A stretch of 64,000 nt of DNA from Rhodocollybia butyracea (Eukaryota > Basidiomycota > Agaricomycetes > Agaricales > Omphalotaceae): positions 1 through 64,000 of the forward strand of contig JADNRY010000141.1 in NCBI GenBank assembly GCA_015501585.1, in the 5' to 3' direction. The notes beneath the pieces are model-generated. The model saw nothing but the letters and a program-made list of their open reading frames with translations. It ran no database searches and was not told the DNA's origin. Below, piece by piece: positions 33,156 through 44,850 of the stretch. Every line of letters begins with the position of its first letter. The stretch's first letter is position 1. The translations under genes and the position numbers were made by a program.

Positions 33156-34027
33156 ATGGGAAGACGAGGAGGTGCACAACTTGCAGTGCTGTTTACAGGG
33201 CTTGGAACCATTGCCTGTGGGCTTTCCACTAGCATGGAGATGCTGATTGCCTTGCACTTTGTATACTCGCTGTTTTTCTATTGCCGGCTGGTGTTTCGCT
33301 CACTATTTGTTTAGATTACCGGCATTGGAGGTGGCGGAATTAACACCATATCAACGCAGGTTCACACATACCTGACAAATATTGCGAATTTGACTGAACC
33401 TCTGTTTGCAGAATTGTTGTCAGTGATATGTATTCTATGAGAGTTGGTCATTTTTGTATTCATTTTGTTACTGACATACTCATTGGTTGCTCACTGGAAA
33501 GAGGAATGGCACAGGGTGTAGCAAGTTTCTTCAATGGCGTAAGTTTCGCTAGATTTTTGATGTCGTTTGCAATGTGAATACTCTTTCCAGTTTGGATTAG
33601 GTTTCGGAGGACCTCTTCGTGGATTGATTACTGATTGGTGAAACTCTTTGCTTTGGGCTGTCTCATACGCTTACCAGCCTTAGGCTTGGTTGGCGTTGGG
33701 CCTTCCTTTGTCAGATTCCTCTATTCCTAATTTTGCTGTTGTTTACTACTATCAACCTGCGCTATGTAACGAAGGGTAAAGGGAAGAGTACAATCGAAGT
33801 CCTCAAACGAATTGATTACTTTGGCAGCTTCACCTTGCTGATTTCGGTACGTCTTTCAGTTCCTTTCATTGATTGCTCTGGTTTCACCTGGCCTACTATG
33901 GTTACCATGGTTTAGGTTGGCTCGATGCTGTTGTTCCTAAGTACCCGCTACAACGCGAACCTCCCAGTAAGACTATGAAATCTCCCTCTTACCAAAACAG
34001 CTAATTCCATAAAAGTGGTCCGACGCT

Positions 34028-34030
34028 TGA
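34028..34030 (+). other. Premature stop in the MFS gene
   Basis: The frame WSDA-stop-VIAPLVLS has TGA where MFS relatives usually have Arg. CGA to TGA is a single C-to-T change. Confidence 0.6.
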
Positions 34031-34213
34031 GTCATCGCGCCACTGGTTTTATCAATCGTCTTCTCTATCCATTTCATTTTGGTGGAGCTGTATGTGGCCC
34101 TTGAGCCTGTGTTATCCCCCTTCCTTCTGAAACAGAAAATACCTGCCCTCTCTGGGATATCCCAGGTCCTCGTGTCAATAACCAACTTCATCAGGAAAAA
34201 GTGACACTAGTAT

Positions 34214-34844
34214 CACTGCCAAGATATCAGTATTTTTCTGCCGTAAAAGGCTAGGAAATATATTACATTTTTCAGTTCATTTTGCAGTAATTTTGTCCCC
34301 TGTAAAATATCATGTTGTGCATCCGTGAAAGGTATGGGAAAATAAAACCTTTTTCGGCGCTTATTCCACTGGAAAAAGTACATATTTTACCAAATCTATT
34401 TTCCTTGAAATATTTGTGATTTTTCCATAATTTTTACCTTTGTAATATATTGGCTTTTTCAAAAGATTTTACTTAGGAAAAATATGCTGCAAAAAGAAAC
34501 GGGCGATGAACGGGTCAAAGGAATCCTTTGTACGGGCCGGCCGGCCCGGCCGTAAAATAAATCCTTTTTCACAAGAAAAATACAATGAAAAATAAAATAT
34601 TTTGCCACTGTTATAAAACCATTTTTTCAGTGGCAAAAAATGTAGAAAAATAACAAATATTTCCGGAAAAATAACTAGTGTGAAATATGTTATTTTACAG
34701 GTGAAAAAGGATCTATTTTCCCACAGCTTTTTCCTCTGAAACAAATGATATTTTGCAGGGGAGAAAAACACTGAAAAATCAATGGAAAAATGTTATATAT
34801 TTCCTTGCCTTTTACGGAGGCAAAATATTGATATCCTGGCAGTG
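34214..34844. mobile_element. 631-bp MITE with CACTG ends
   Basis: Inverted termini of about 60 bp with some mismatches begin CACTGCCA. The flanks are the 3-bp duplication TAT (34211-34213, 34845-34847). CACTR ends with 3-bp duplications are typical of CACTA/EnSpm. The inside is made of diverged TTTTCC/GGAAAA inverted pieces around a GGGCCGGCCGGCCC core (about 34535) and has no gene. Confidence 0.85.
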
Positions 34845-35075
34845 TATGGACTGATCCGTAGTACTCCGTAGCGGAAGTAGCGGAGTAGCAAAGTACCCCT
34901 GTTTGTATAGTACAGTATCCTACAGTATCACTCACGATCGTTCAGTATCAATCACTCAGGGCTCTGTATTAATCAGTAGCATCAGTATTCCTCACTGCTA
35001 TGTAATCACAGGTAATCACCTATTAGAGAGTAGATTAAGCTTGCACAATTCCGCTTTTTGACGTAGTATGAGCAG

Positions 35076-35152
35076 ACATATTCCTCAGCCAACACTATTA
35101 TCATCGTCAAATTCAATTTGACGATGATAATAGTGTTGGCTGAGGAATATGT
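35076..35152. repeat. 77-bp perfect palindrome
   Basis: Two 38-base arms (35076-35113 and 35115-35152) are exact reverse complements with a single C between them. The outer end of the right arm overlaps the start of a short tandem repeat (35144-35222, two copies of a unit with TATGTACCC and AGTATAATACAGTACCTT). Confidence 0.93.
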
Positions 35153-36614
35153 ACCCCCAAGTATAATACAGTACCTTGAGCTAAGAAATATGTACCCTTA
35201 GTATAATACAGTACCTTAGGCTTGGAGATCTGGAGGGTAATTACATATATAGATAGGGCCGCCGGTGATAGTAATCATTCGTACCTATACAAATGGATGG
35301 GTGAGCAATATGAGGCAATACGGGCAATACTGATGGTACTGATCGCTACTTATACAGCAGTGGGCACTACGCACCATTTCACTGTTTCCTGATGTTCGCC
35401 ATCATCTACTTCTTCCCGATGTGGTTCCAGACAGTCATGCTCACGAATGCATCAATCGCGGGTTCTCTATTGATTTTCTTGTGGCTGTCTTTCGTGACCA
35501 CCTCTGATGTACATTTCAATTCTCAGGTTTACACATTCTCCCGAATAGTCTTTCCATGTCCGTTGGTTCTCTGTTTGCTGGTTGGATGATGCACCGTACC
35601 GGAAAGTATAAAATGATCAATCTGATCTTCGGGACCTTCCCTTTCATTGGTACAATTTTGATCACTCGGATACACAAAAATTCTGGATGGGTTCAATCAT
35701 GGTTGAGTATCGTATGTACATTGTTCTGTTCACAGGATCCATGATATCTTCAACTCAAATGTATTAGGTTCCTATGGGCTTTGGGAATGCTGTAGTCCTG
35801 CAGACCATGCTCAGTCTGTCCTTTTCCTTTACCTGTTGATGATTGTATTGACTCGCTCTATTCCCAAAAGTTGCTCTTTTAGCACATATTCCTGGTGAGT
35901 CGTCTTCTCAACCTTTATGTTTCTCCACTAAAGTTATCAATAGAATCTCACATGGCAGTTGGGGCTGGTTTCGGACAATTTTTCAGAGGGATAGGTGAGT
36001 TGAACTAATAACACCGTTACGTCGTACCTGATTATCTGCTTTATCTCAAGGCCAAGTGGGAGGTGTTGCTATTTCCTCTGCGATATTCCAATCGAAGTTG
36101 GAGAGTGCACTGAGGGAACGTATCCACGATCCTAATGCAGAAGAGGTAGATCCCCTTTATATGAATGGCTCGCAGACTAACAACCTGTTGACTCTCTAGA
36201 TCATTGCCCATATTCGACAAAATGCCCGGGCTATTGCGACCCTTGAACCCGAGCTCCAGCGCATTGCACGAGACTCGTATGCTGTGAGCTTGAAAGTGGT
36301 ATTCGCCTTCGCTTCCGTGTCAGCTTTGTTCGCGTACATTGTCCGTTTGCCAGTATGTCCACGCTTCCATATGTCGCGATGCCTCACACTCATCCCTTCC
36401 ATGATCGTAGATCCCTGACAAAATTCTGGATAGCCGTCCTGGTTTGAATTCCGTTGCACCACCGCCACATTCAGCGCTTTCACCAGCGCCTGTAGCAAAC
36501 AATCCCAGCGAAGAGCGTGAAATCAGTCCCGATACCAGTGCTGTAACCACCCCGGACTCTGAAAGAAACCGAAGCTTCCCCCGTCTCCAGCTCCCTAAGA
36601 TCGGCAATAAGTAA

Positions 36615-37439
36615 CAAGCACAGCCTTTCGACCTTCGAGTCCCCGGATGGTGTGATGGATTCGGAAAGTAGCCGAATTGGAGGTTCTGCGAGAACTGGGT
36701 CGATAGACGGCTCTTAGGCAGTCACAGCATGCTAGTTTTTGTTTCCAAGCTCGAATGTGTGCACTTTTGACTGCTGTCCATTACGCATCTCGATATCAAT
36801 ACCAGGCACTCCTCCCTCCTCTTCCATAGTTTCAATGTATACATACTTACAGCTGGCTGATGAAAAAAAAAGCACCAGGGAACCCAGGAAAATTGAACAG
36901 AGAAGCAGGTGGAGGAAAGGAATCAATGGTAATAGTCGCCTTTTACATCACCAAATTCACAGCTGGCCAGCTCTTCTGCCGGAGGTGGATTGCTCATTCA
37001 GGGGGCATTAGTACCCACAACTATTTAGGAACAATCGACACTTCGCACTCTTCCTGGGGTTGAATTCAAGGACAAACGATGGGACCGGAAGGTGTACCGC
37101 CTCTCCGATTCCTTGTACATATAAGAAGATTAAAGTTGTCATCCTCCGAGGAGACTCGGCAGATCATCGGCAATATATGTGAGATAGTTTTTGATGAGCT
37201 ATCTTTCTATCACTATTAGTATCAGACGTCGTTTACTGATATCCAATCACACGATCTGAATCAAGTTTTCTTGATATGTTTCCGAAAATTGAAGTGCAAA
37301 CCAAGTGCATCACATTCCTGTACCGCCCACCAACTTTTTATGATGCACAGATCACACCCCCCTGAAATTCAGCTGAGCGCAAAAGTGTCATCCTCGCAGT
37401 GTTTCAAAATATCCAGAAAAAGCTTCTAGGAACACCCTT
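36615..37439. other. No gene recognised
   Basis: The minus-strand frame 36926-36732 has one hydrophobic segment near its start (LLLCSIFLGSLVLFF), but no start context, partner exons or known family could be established. The rest shows no coding signal. Confidence 0.35.
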
Positions 37440-37700
37440 GGGAACGCTTCCATTATAATTAAGTATGGTCCACCTGTTTGCTGTCCAAATTTGGGCAAAT
37501 TTTCCAGTCAGATGGATGAAGTGATGTGATGTGTGCGGGTATTGTTGAATATTGAAGAGTTCTTACTGGCGAAAAATCTTCTCTTATTTGACGGGCGTCC
37601 CCAAGCAGTGGAAAGGCGGGCGGATGGTCGCAGACGGAGCATGTTGTCCGCATTGGTAGGCATAAATAATAAGAAGGTTTAGACTGAAAGCTCACTATCG
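37440..37700 (-). pseudogene. F-box protein C-terminal fragment
   Basis: The minus strand aligns with 44603-44850 over the stretch around TTCCAGTCAGATG and GCGGGTATTG. Frames are shifted. A remnant of the same F-box family. Confidence 0.55.
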
Positions 37701-37859
37701 CGGTTGCTTGATCAGTTGATGCCGTCGTTCATGTGACTCGGTCACCATCTATAAGAGACTGTCTAGAGACACAACAGAAACATGATTTCTTTACGGAGGA
37801 AGGCTGCCTTACTTACTCGATAGACCTACGCTGTCTCTCCAGGCTTTGCGTATGTCCAG

Positions 37860-40800
37860 TCTAGGGCTCATGGCAAACTTTAACCAGTAACTATTTTAGT
37901 AGTTGTGCGATCTTGAGTTGGAGAATAGGCGCCTAGGCACAAGCGCTAAGCGCACAAAGCCGCTGACTAAGACTCTTTCTTTCAAAAAAAACGCTTTTTA
38001 GTTCCCTCACTATGCCCAAGAGACACAAGATATCCTCGATATCCTTTCAAGCCCTCGAGACTGTGATCGTTCACGCCACAACTTCCACTTACTGTGTATG
38101 AACGCCTCCAGCTCAAACCGGTGATTTATGTCCTAATTCTGTACAATATTCGGGCTGATATCCTCTACAGTCACCTTTGCCGACCGTTGCTCGTCGTTAA
38201 CTACAAAGGGACGCGCTCAACGTCGACGCCGGGCTCTTCACTTCTTCACTTTATCGTCTTTCATCATCCTGTCGAGATATTTAACACCACTATTGCCGGG
38301 CGGACAGTCTCCTCGACTACAAGCACGATATAAATTCGTTGTCTAGTGCTAGTGATAAAAATGGATGGCGCATCGTGACACTAGAATAGAGAAGTGGAAA
38401 GACCATGGCAGTGCGTGTGTCTAGATTCTTCTCCGAATTTGCGAACTACCGTGCTGATTTTACCCCAGACGATTGTTGTCTGTGTCTTCAGTATTGATAT
38501 TCGCATACTCGGAGGAGGGTGGACTGATCCTGGGATCCCTCCGACATCCCTCAAACTACCTCGCGTTGCAACGCGTTTAGCACTTTCTTGCCACTCGCGT
38601 GAACATATAGTAACTTGGAATGTGAAGATGAGAAGAGTGAGTGCTGCCAGTCTTTCCTGTTGTCTGTTACGAGTGTTGAGCTTTTTCTGTAGAAGTTATT
38701 CAACTTAGCGACAACCGCGTTTATCGTTGTGTTTAGGGCTGACCTGGTTTATGCTGGAACGCCAAAACCTCTGACCAAAGAACCTCTTAGATATACTGCC
38801 TTCCGCCTCGAGCGAAGCTCCGATACTTGCTTCGGATGCTTTTACCGTCGTCGCCCCACACCTTATCAATTATCTCGAATCAGAGAGTGTTCATTAATCA
38901 TTACCGGCATGGTATCTCTATCGACCCTCCTGAGCTTCTTTCCCACTTGGATCTCGGGTCGAATCCCTTCCCGGTTCTTCTCTCGGTAAACACCGCTGAA
39001 GGCATCTTCGAACCGCCGCTCAACGCAATTTGGCATATTATGGCTACCATGATAGTTGCCTTATTGATGATCGATGAAACCAGGCATCAGGTACTCGGCT
39101 CTCAAGATAGCTCGCTTCTCTACCCCCGACGAGGACGGGGAAGAAGACTCTCGGCCCCATTGTCATCTGGAATCTGGATCGCCACGCATCCCACACCACC
39201 AGCCCTCAGAACGCCCATGACGCTTAGCCTGACGTTCTCCGTATTCTCGAGAACCATAAATTTGAAGGTCCTGCTGTCGAATGATACGAGGGGATCGTGG
39301 ACAAGCTGTCGAGTCCAGCTCTTATGTGCGTCGCTGCCGAAACCAACCCAACCAGCTATGTCCGTCGACGAGAACACGTACAAGAATGATGCCAGTGTCC
39401 TGGCCATCTGCATCAACACCGAGCGCGTCCTTCGCGCAGATATGATCTTGCACTACCAGTTTATGGGCACTGACGCACCGCGCCAAACATCCCGGTCTGC
39501 AGAATCTGTCTATTCTAGCGCTTCCTTGATGAGGCCCGAGCCTTTGTCGCCAAAAACGTCGCTGAAACCATCAGCTTGGCTGAAGAGGGCGTTCTTCAAG
39601 GAGGTCAATGCTTAGTGGAACAATTTTGCGCGGAGAACCATCGGCTTCGTTGACTGGGCACCCAGCATCTCTATCGACGCCGACGACTCCCATTACACTC
39701 GGGCCATCGGCACGGTCGAGCTTGATTCGCAGAAGTCCCGGATAACTTCGACCTCGGTGTGTTTTCTCTTATGAATATCATATCTATCTCGTCTGATTAT
39801 AAAAAAACTCCAGGAAACAAATTTACTTCCCATGAATGTCCGCTCGCAATCGGTCCAGGATCAAGTTCCCTTTCAGTTGTCTACTCAAGATTCAGGGTGT
39901 TCTTATTCGCGAGCTCCTAGCTATTCCCGAATGTTACAACAAGAATGGGGATGCCATTTACATCATCGGGAAGGACGGCAACACCACCGACTTTACGGTG
40001 ACGGTGGGACGTATCTTTGCGATGAGTTTGGTCGATAGTCTATCGAGGTAGTTATTTACAACTACAGAAAGATGTCTGGTAACTTCTCTGCAAAAGGAGA
40101 CTCAGGCTCGCTTGTCTCCACTGGTGAGGTGCGTATGATTGTTATTCTCTATTCCAGTATGTAGAAAGGTGTTAGTAGCCATATGGGACTCCGACGTAGT
40201 GGGCTGTCGAGCAACTTAAAAGGCCACTATCCGCGTGCTAATTTCGATCGCCCGATTTTCTTCCCCGGCTGAACGCAATCATTTTTATCGCAAGCACAAC
40301 GGGTCTGCTTTTTCGAATCGGCGTCTTTGGGCTATACCATATAAGCCTCTGACATGCGTCGAGTACATTATCAGCCTAGTAATATTCTTTCGGTAATTAA
40401 CCTAGATACTTGATCGCAGGTGAACCCCCATTTGGAGTTGGAGGGAGTTGGCAGCTCAACAGCCTAGTGGACCTCAGTAGATCTCTGAATGACCATCGTT
40501 GTTTTATTAAATCTCAGGAAATACGATAGCCACACTTTCGGTCAAAATCCATACCTATGCGAGTCAAATACAAATGTCGTGAATGGTTCTACACATCCGA
40601 GCAGCCTATCTACCGGGGTTCCGGCGTACAGTATCTAAACTAAACCCAGTCCGACTCGCTCTCTTCATTCCTCAGGCTTCATAGAGCTTCATAGCCACAA
40701 CTACCCCAACCATAATTCTTCCCAACGAATCAACGAATTAACCACCTCCTGGTATACATCTCTGATTGGTGGTTTGTATAACTACAACTACTACATTTAC

Positions 40801-41255
40801 CACCCTTTAATCCGAGATCCAGCATTCCGATGCATAGAACCAGTCCAGCGTAAGTAGACGTGATACAGATCAATTTGAAATTCCTACTCATCAATAGCTT
40901 CAAGACCTGGATTGCCTCCTTCGAAGCGTTGTCAATACACGTCTGAAGGTATCAGTAAGCTATGGCTATGATGAGTAGGAATTGGTAGCTGATTGTCAGC
41001 GCGCTGGAAAGATCTCCAAGTATTCGTGCCAGAGGTTTATTCGAGTCGGTGCAAAATTGGCGAGAACCGCCGCGGAAGAGAGTAACTGAAGGGTTATCTC
41101 GTCTTTTGGATTGGCTGTATCTGGTTTCCGGTGAGTAAGATACTTGGGTTTCTGGTACTGATCGCAACCAGTGAAGAGGGGATTGCTGCGCAGCAGCGTT
41201 AAGTAGTAGTAGTAGTAGTAGTAGTGATTCTGGTACTGATCGCAACCAGTGAAGA
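37860..41255 (+). pseudogene. Pseudogene copy 2 of the unknown family
   Basis: Two homologies meet here. 37920-38760 resembles 53980-54720, for example ACAAAGCCGCTGACTAA near 37960 and 54035. 38800-41200 resembles 25480-27420. Reading pieces include a FDEARAFVAKNVAETIS-like stretch (39520-39575), ALMCVAAETNPTSYV (39320) and a IYIIGKDGNTTDFTV-like stretch (39955). Many stops break the frame. 40640-40925 is inverted relative to copy 1. No known domain. It was probably one gene of at least 2 kb, now found only as decayed copies. Confidence 0.6.
41150..41255 (+). repeat. 28-bp direct repeats around a 50-bp insert with (AGT)8
   Basis: The same 28 bases occur at 41150-41177 and 41228-41255. Between them lie the 26-base motif shared with 2034-2059 and an AGT microsatellite of eight units (41202-41225). 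Confidence 0.85.
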
Positions 41256-42159
41256 TGATTATTCTACTATCCGATACCCGGCAGAAGCGTTAGGCATACA
41301 CTGCATGTGCTCACATGATTCCAAGGAAGAATGTTTCCATATTCATATGAGATTATCCTTGGATTATCCGACCGTTGTTAGTTCACTCTGAGTACGAGGG
41401 CTTCTCTAGACTTGTACGAATACGAAAACCTTGCTTAGTACTTTGCTCGTACATCTTTCACCAAGACTCGACTCGTTCTGAAGAATTAGCTTGTTAAGCA
41501 CAGCGAGGAGGGGATCGGCAATGTTTCTGCCGGAAATCACACTACCAATTAGACCGAGAATGTACCGAAAGTCTGTGTATCAGTAGGTTAATCTGTCAGC
41601 CAACAGGCATGAGTATGTATCATCCTCGAAGTGTTTCAATATACCTAGTACGCCTCCATCACGATTGGTGCTGATAAGTGGTAGTATGAATTCGGCCGGC
41701 ATAATACACAGGCTGGTGATTATCGATTAGTACCAGAGTCTATAGACCCACCTAAAATTTGTGCATCCTATACTCCTTTTTATTTCCTACTAGAGCATAC
41801 CCACCTCGAATTACATGCGTAACATGAAGTATGAATACCAAAGATTTGGAGCTGTCGCAACTGCATAGTAAACGGAGGCTTGACAGTAGGTCTAACCGGC
41901 GGAGGCATCGGTACAATGTCCCGTTGTTTATCTCGAATTTGAAATTTACGTGTGTAACCCAATTAACGCGGAACAGCATGGAACTATTCAGCCCAGGCGG
42001 TGCCTTGTAAGCGGGAGACAAATCGTTTACCAGACACCGCCTGGCTTCAATGGTGGGCTTGAACGTGTCCTCCTCTTGTGACACTTGACGAACATTAGCA
42101 CCTTGAGCCGCATGCGGAGTACGGACAGTAAGTACTGCCACCATCCCTCATAGCTCTCG
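41256..42159. other. No clear gene; minus-strand frames of unknown origin
   Basis: Minus-strand frames at 42212-42027 and 42144-41752 overlap. They could be pieces of one decayed protein, but no domain is recognised. Confidence 0.35.
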
Positions 42160-42168
42160 TATAAAAGG
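42160..42168 (+). promoter_or_regulatory. TATA box
   Basis: TATAAAAGG lies 112 bases before the ATG of the secreted kinase-like gene. Confidence 0.55.
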
Positions 42169-42279
42169 TAAGCGTCAACTTCAATCATTTCAGTATCGGG
42201 CTGGTCCTGCAACTACATTATTATCCTTTCATCACCACTTTATCGCTGTGCGACTACTTTTGTTGCTGTTCATCCCAGT

Positions 42280-43209
42280 ATGCGCTTCCCATCTATCACT
42301 CTATCACTCTTCGCACTCGCAGCCGTTCTGCCCAACATATATGCAGCCCCTTTCCAGTATGCAGACTCTGCAGGGCTACAGCGCCGTGCGGCGCCTACCT
42401 TCCACATTAAAGGCAAAGCCGCAGTTACTGCCGCTAGACTGACTCCTCTCGCCCATGGAAAATCCACTGTGTATCGATTAGGTACGCTCGATCATGCGTT
42501 TTTTCGCAGAGACTTTGCTAACAGACCACGCCGATAATTTAGCCTCATGGGACGGTCAACAGAACCCTGGTTACGTCCTAAAGATATACAAAAAGGGCAC
42601 TTTGAGGAAAGTTGAGATAGACGGTCTCGAGCGCGTGAAACAATTGGTTGCAGTGGATGAGACGTTGAAAGCCATCGTAATGCACGAGGCGGAAGGCGTA
42701 ACACTGAAGAAATTATTGGAAGGACACACAACAGGTGGTGCGGAATTATTGAAAACATGGAAACCTAAGATTGCGGCAGAGGCTGCTCATATCGCCAAGA
42801 CCTATGGGATATACCACATGTGAGTATCTCAATCCCCGCTGTTTTTTTTTGTATACTTATATCTTGTCGTTCTAGCGATCTGAACAAAGACAACGTGAGT
42901 ACTTGTAGAATTTTCCAGTCTCAAACTCGCTAACTATGGTCAAGATTATAATAGATTTAAAAACAGGTAGAATTACCCTTGTCGACTGGGAGCACTATAT
43001 TCTGGAAGGCCATCCGGTATGTGTACATTATTAATCAGCTTATCAGAGTTTAATGCGTTTATGCTGTACAGGGATTCAAGGATGATGCCGCAAGCATTCA
43101 GAAGGACTTGGACGTAGTATTGAGCACACCTAGTTCACCAGCTTCAAGCATTGGGTCGAAAAAAAGTCACAAAAGCCACAAGAGCACTGATTCGACAAAG
43201 AAAGACTAG
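42280..43209 (+). CDS. Secreted protein kinase-like protein
   Basis: Exons 42280-42481, 42525-42819, 42876-42898, 42967-43016, 43072-43209 give 708 bases, 235 residues. The start MRFPSITLSLFALAAVLP is a signal peptide with a cut near IYA-AP. The middle carries a VLKIYK stretch (candidate ATP-anchoring Lys). Exons 2-3 encode the catalytic loop H-I-D-L-N-K-D-N, and exon 4 encodes LVDWEHY, the DFG-like site of the kinase/aminoglycoside-phosphotransferase fold. The tail is Ser/Lys-rich. A glycine loop is not obvious and the fold is short, so it could be a minimal or inactive kinase. The first intron could also be read as 28 nt with the same frame. Confidence 0.72.
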
Positions 43210-43278
43210 GTGTTTCAGAGAACAGCCTTGCCTTATGCATATCTTTCGACTAAGAATACAGCTACCGATTTTTTCGAG

Positions 43279-44479
43279 TTATTTATTTTTTCGAGTTACG
43301 TAGCTTTCTGCAATATGAGATAATTTCTGTTGCTCCGAAATTCGAGGGAACATTTTTATCAGATCTTTCTCCTGGTCTTTGACTCTCTTTGTCGTCACAT
43401 GCAGCTCCAACCACTTCAACGCCGGAAAATGGGGGCCCAGAATGATGTCCTCGAGTAACTCGAGAGGCTGGGCAGCGTAGGTAGTCGAGTTGGGAAGTTT
43501 GAGTGAGATAGCTATGCGCTCCAAGAATAAATGTGATCTGATGAGCTGAAGAAATGCTGTAAGTATTTGGATGGCGGCATCAAGCGGGAGGGATGTATTC
43601 AGCGATAGAGTCCGCAGGCTATCTCGCTGTCGAAGCGGCGTCACCACATAAGACAACCCTACAGTATATTTTCGTCAGAAAGGTCCAAGAGCAAAAAAAA
43701 CGAAATTACAAACTTTTCTCATCAAAGCTATTCATCGCCTTGAGGTGGAGCTCGGTCAAGGAGGTGGCACCCGCGATGATGTCAGGGATAGCGTCGCAGG
43801 AAGAATCGCTATCATGCCACAAATGTATGGTTTTCAGTTGAATTATGGCCGGCAGAATCCAGTTCAGTATATGATCGTCGCAGTACGACCCAATTTTTAG
43901 TGTCTCGAGCTGAAGTGCGGGGGATGGTGGTGAGGCATCAGCGGTTGCACTTGAACCAGAGTAAATTGCGATTAAATCAAGAATACGAAGAGAAGGAAAC
44001 GTGTTGCAGAAGCGGGCAATGGTGTATTGATCAGCAAATTCGGGAGGCTTCCCTGGCTCCTGAGTAATGCTGAACTCTTCTAAGCTAGTCATATGCTGAA
44101 AGAATAGTAGATCGTGCAGACCGGCCGAACGAAACGAGAGTCGTCGAGTGATGCATAGTGAGATAGTAGAAGAAGATAAGATCTTCAGCATATCGCCCAG
44201 AGCAGCATCGGTTTTCATCCATACTTTGTTGAGTTCTTGAAGCTCTACACGCTTGACGTACTTCTGTATGTGTGGGTGTCTTTGCAAAGCTTTCAGAAAC
44301 TGAGCCGCCGTTGTGAAAGGGAAAACTATGCGGATTGTATGAAAGAGATGTGTCTGGCTTGGACTGACAAGTGATTTACATGTCAGAGAACATGCTTTCA
44401 TTGACAGATAGTCGTCATCCGCCCGTAATGAATGTAGTATCAGATAGAAGAGTTCCGAGGAGAGCTCAGAGAACGACAT
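43279..44479 (-). CDS. F-box protein with LRR-like C-terminus
   Basis: Two exons, 44479-43714 and 43658-43279, joined by a 55-nt intron (donor GTTTGT) give 381 residues. The chosen start is MSFSELSSELFYLIL, which opens the F-box; an upstream Met (44518) adds 13 residues without homology features. The F-box runs to about residue 45 (CSLTCKSLVSPSQ). Later repeats of LRILDL, LETLKIG, LTELHLKAM and LKWLELHV show leucine-rich repeats. F-box proteins act as substrate adaptors of SCF ubiquitin ligases. Remnants of paralogues lie at 27440, 37440 and 44603. No lesion found. Confidence 0.8.
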
Positions 44480-44602
44480 GATGGTGAACAACTGGGAGTC
44501 ACAGTCATATTTTGTCATTTTGATTGATCATTTGATATCTGAGATCCCGGTGAGATCCCGGGACGGGCGCTGCGTCCCGCAGTAAGTAGCAGTAAGTTCG
44601 TC

Positions 44603-44850
44603 CTACCTACAAACTCTATTCGCCTGGTCTGTCGACAGTGGAGCTCTCGAATTTGTGTTTAAGTTCCTGACGATAGCTCGCTCTTCGTTGTCCAAATTTT
44701 CCCAGTCAGATGAATGAAGGGGAGTAATGCGCACGGGTATTGACGAGCATTCGTGCTCCGTGAACCATAGAATCAGCAGGCGGAGGGTTGGAAAGCGCAT
44801 GTTCGCCAATCACTCGGCAGCTGTGCTGAAGTTGTTCTGATCTGGTTCGC
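44603..44850 (-). pseudogene. F-box protein C-terminal fragment
   Basis: The minus-strand reading includes ANMRFPTLRLLILWF and ITPLHSSDWENLDNE, typical of the last LRR of this F-box family. No F-box half precedes it in a usable frame. A remnant beside the intact copy. Confidence 0.6.

Larger units (their letters stand above)
31327..36614 (+). pseudogene. MFS transporter of the DHA2/vacuolar amino-acid type, disrupted
   Basis: Major facilitator superfamily exporter with a 14-helix DHA2-like pattern. Pieces in order: N-terminus from the ATG at 31327 (MSPLMSEHKPLL), ISSEFKKSHQASWLGTA (31700), TFTPLYGCLANVMGRRGG (split by the MITE at 32455-33155), TGIGGGGINTIS, ERGMAQGVASFFNG, GFGGPLRGLITD, WRWAFLCQIPLF, ELYVALEPVLSPFLL (34080), FFPMWFQTVML (35410), and a cytoplasmic tail ending GNK at 36614. 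It matches fungal vacuolar basic amino acid or drug exporters. Lesions: the MITE in an exon, TGA at 34028-34030 where Arg (CGA) is expected, and about 1.2 kb of inserted DNA after 34195. The exact substrate is not known. Confidence 0.85.

Noticed and set aside
36732..36926. Minus-strand frame with one hydrophobic segment
   Set aside because: No linked exons or family; could be chance.
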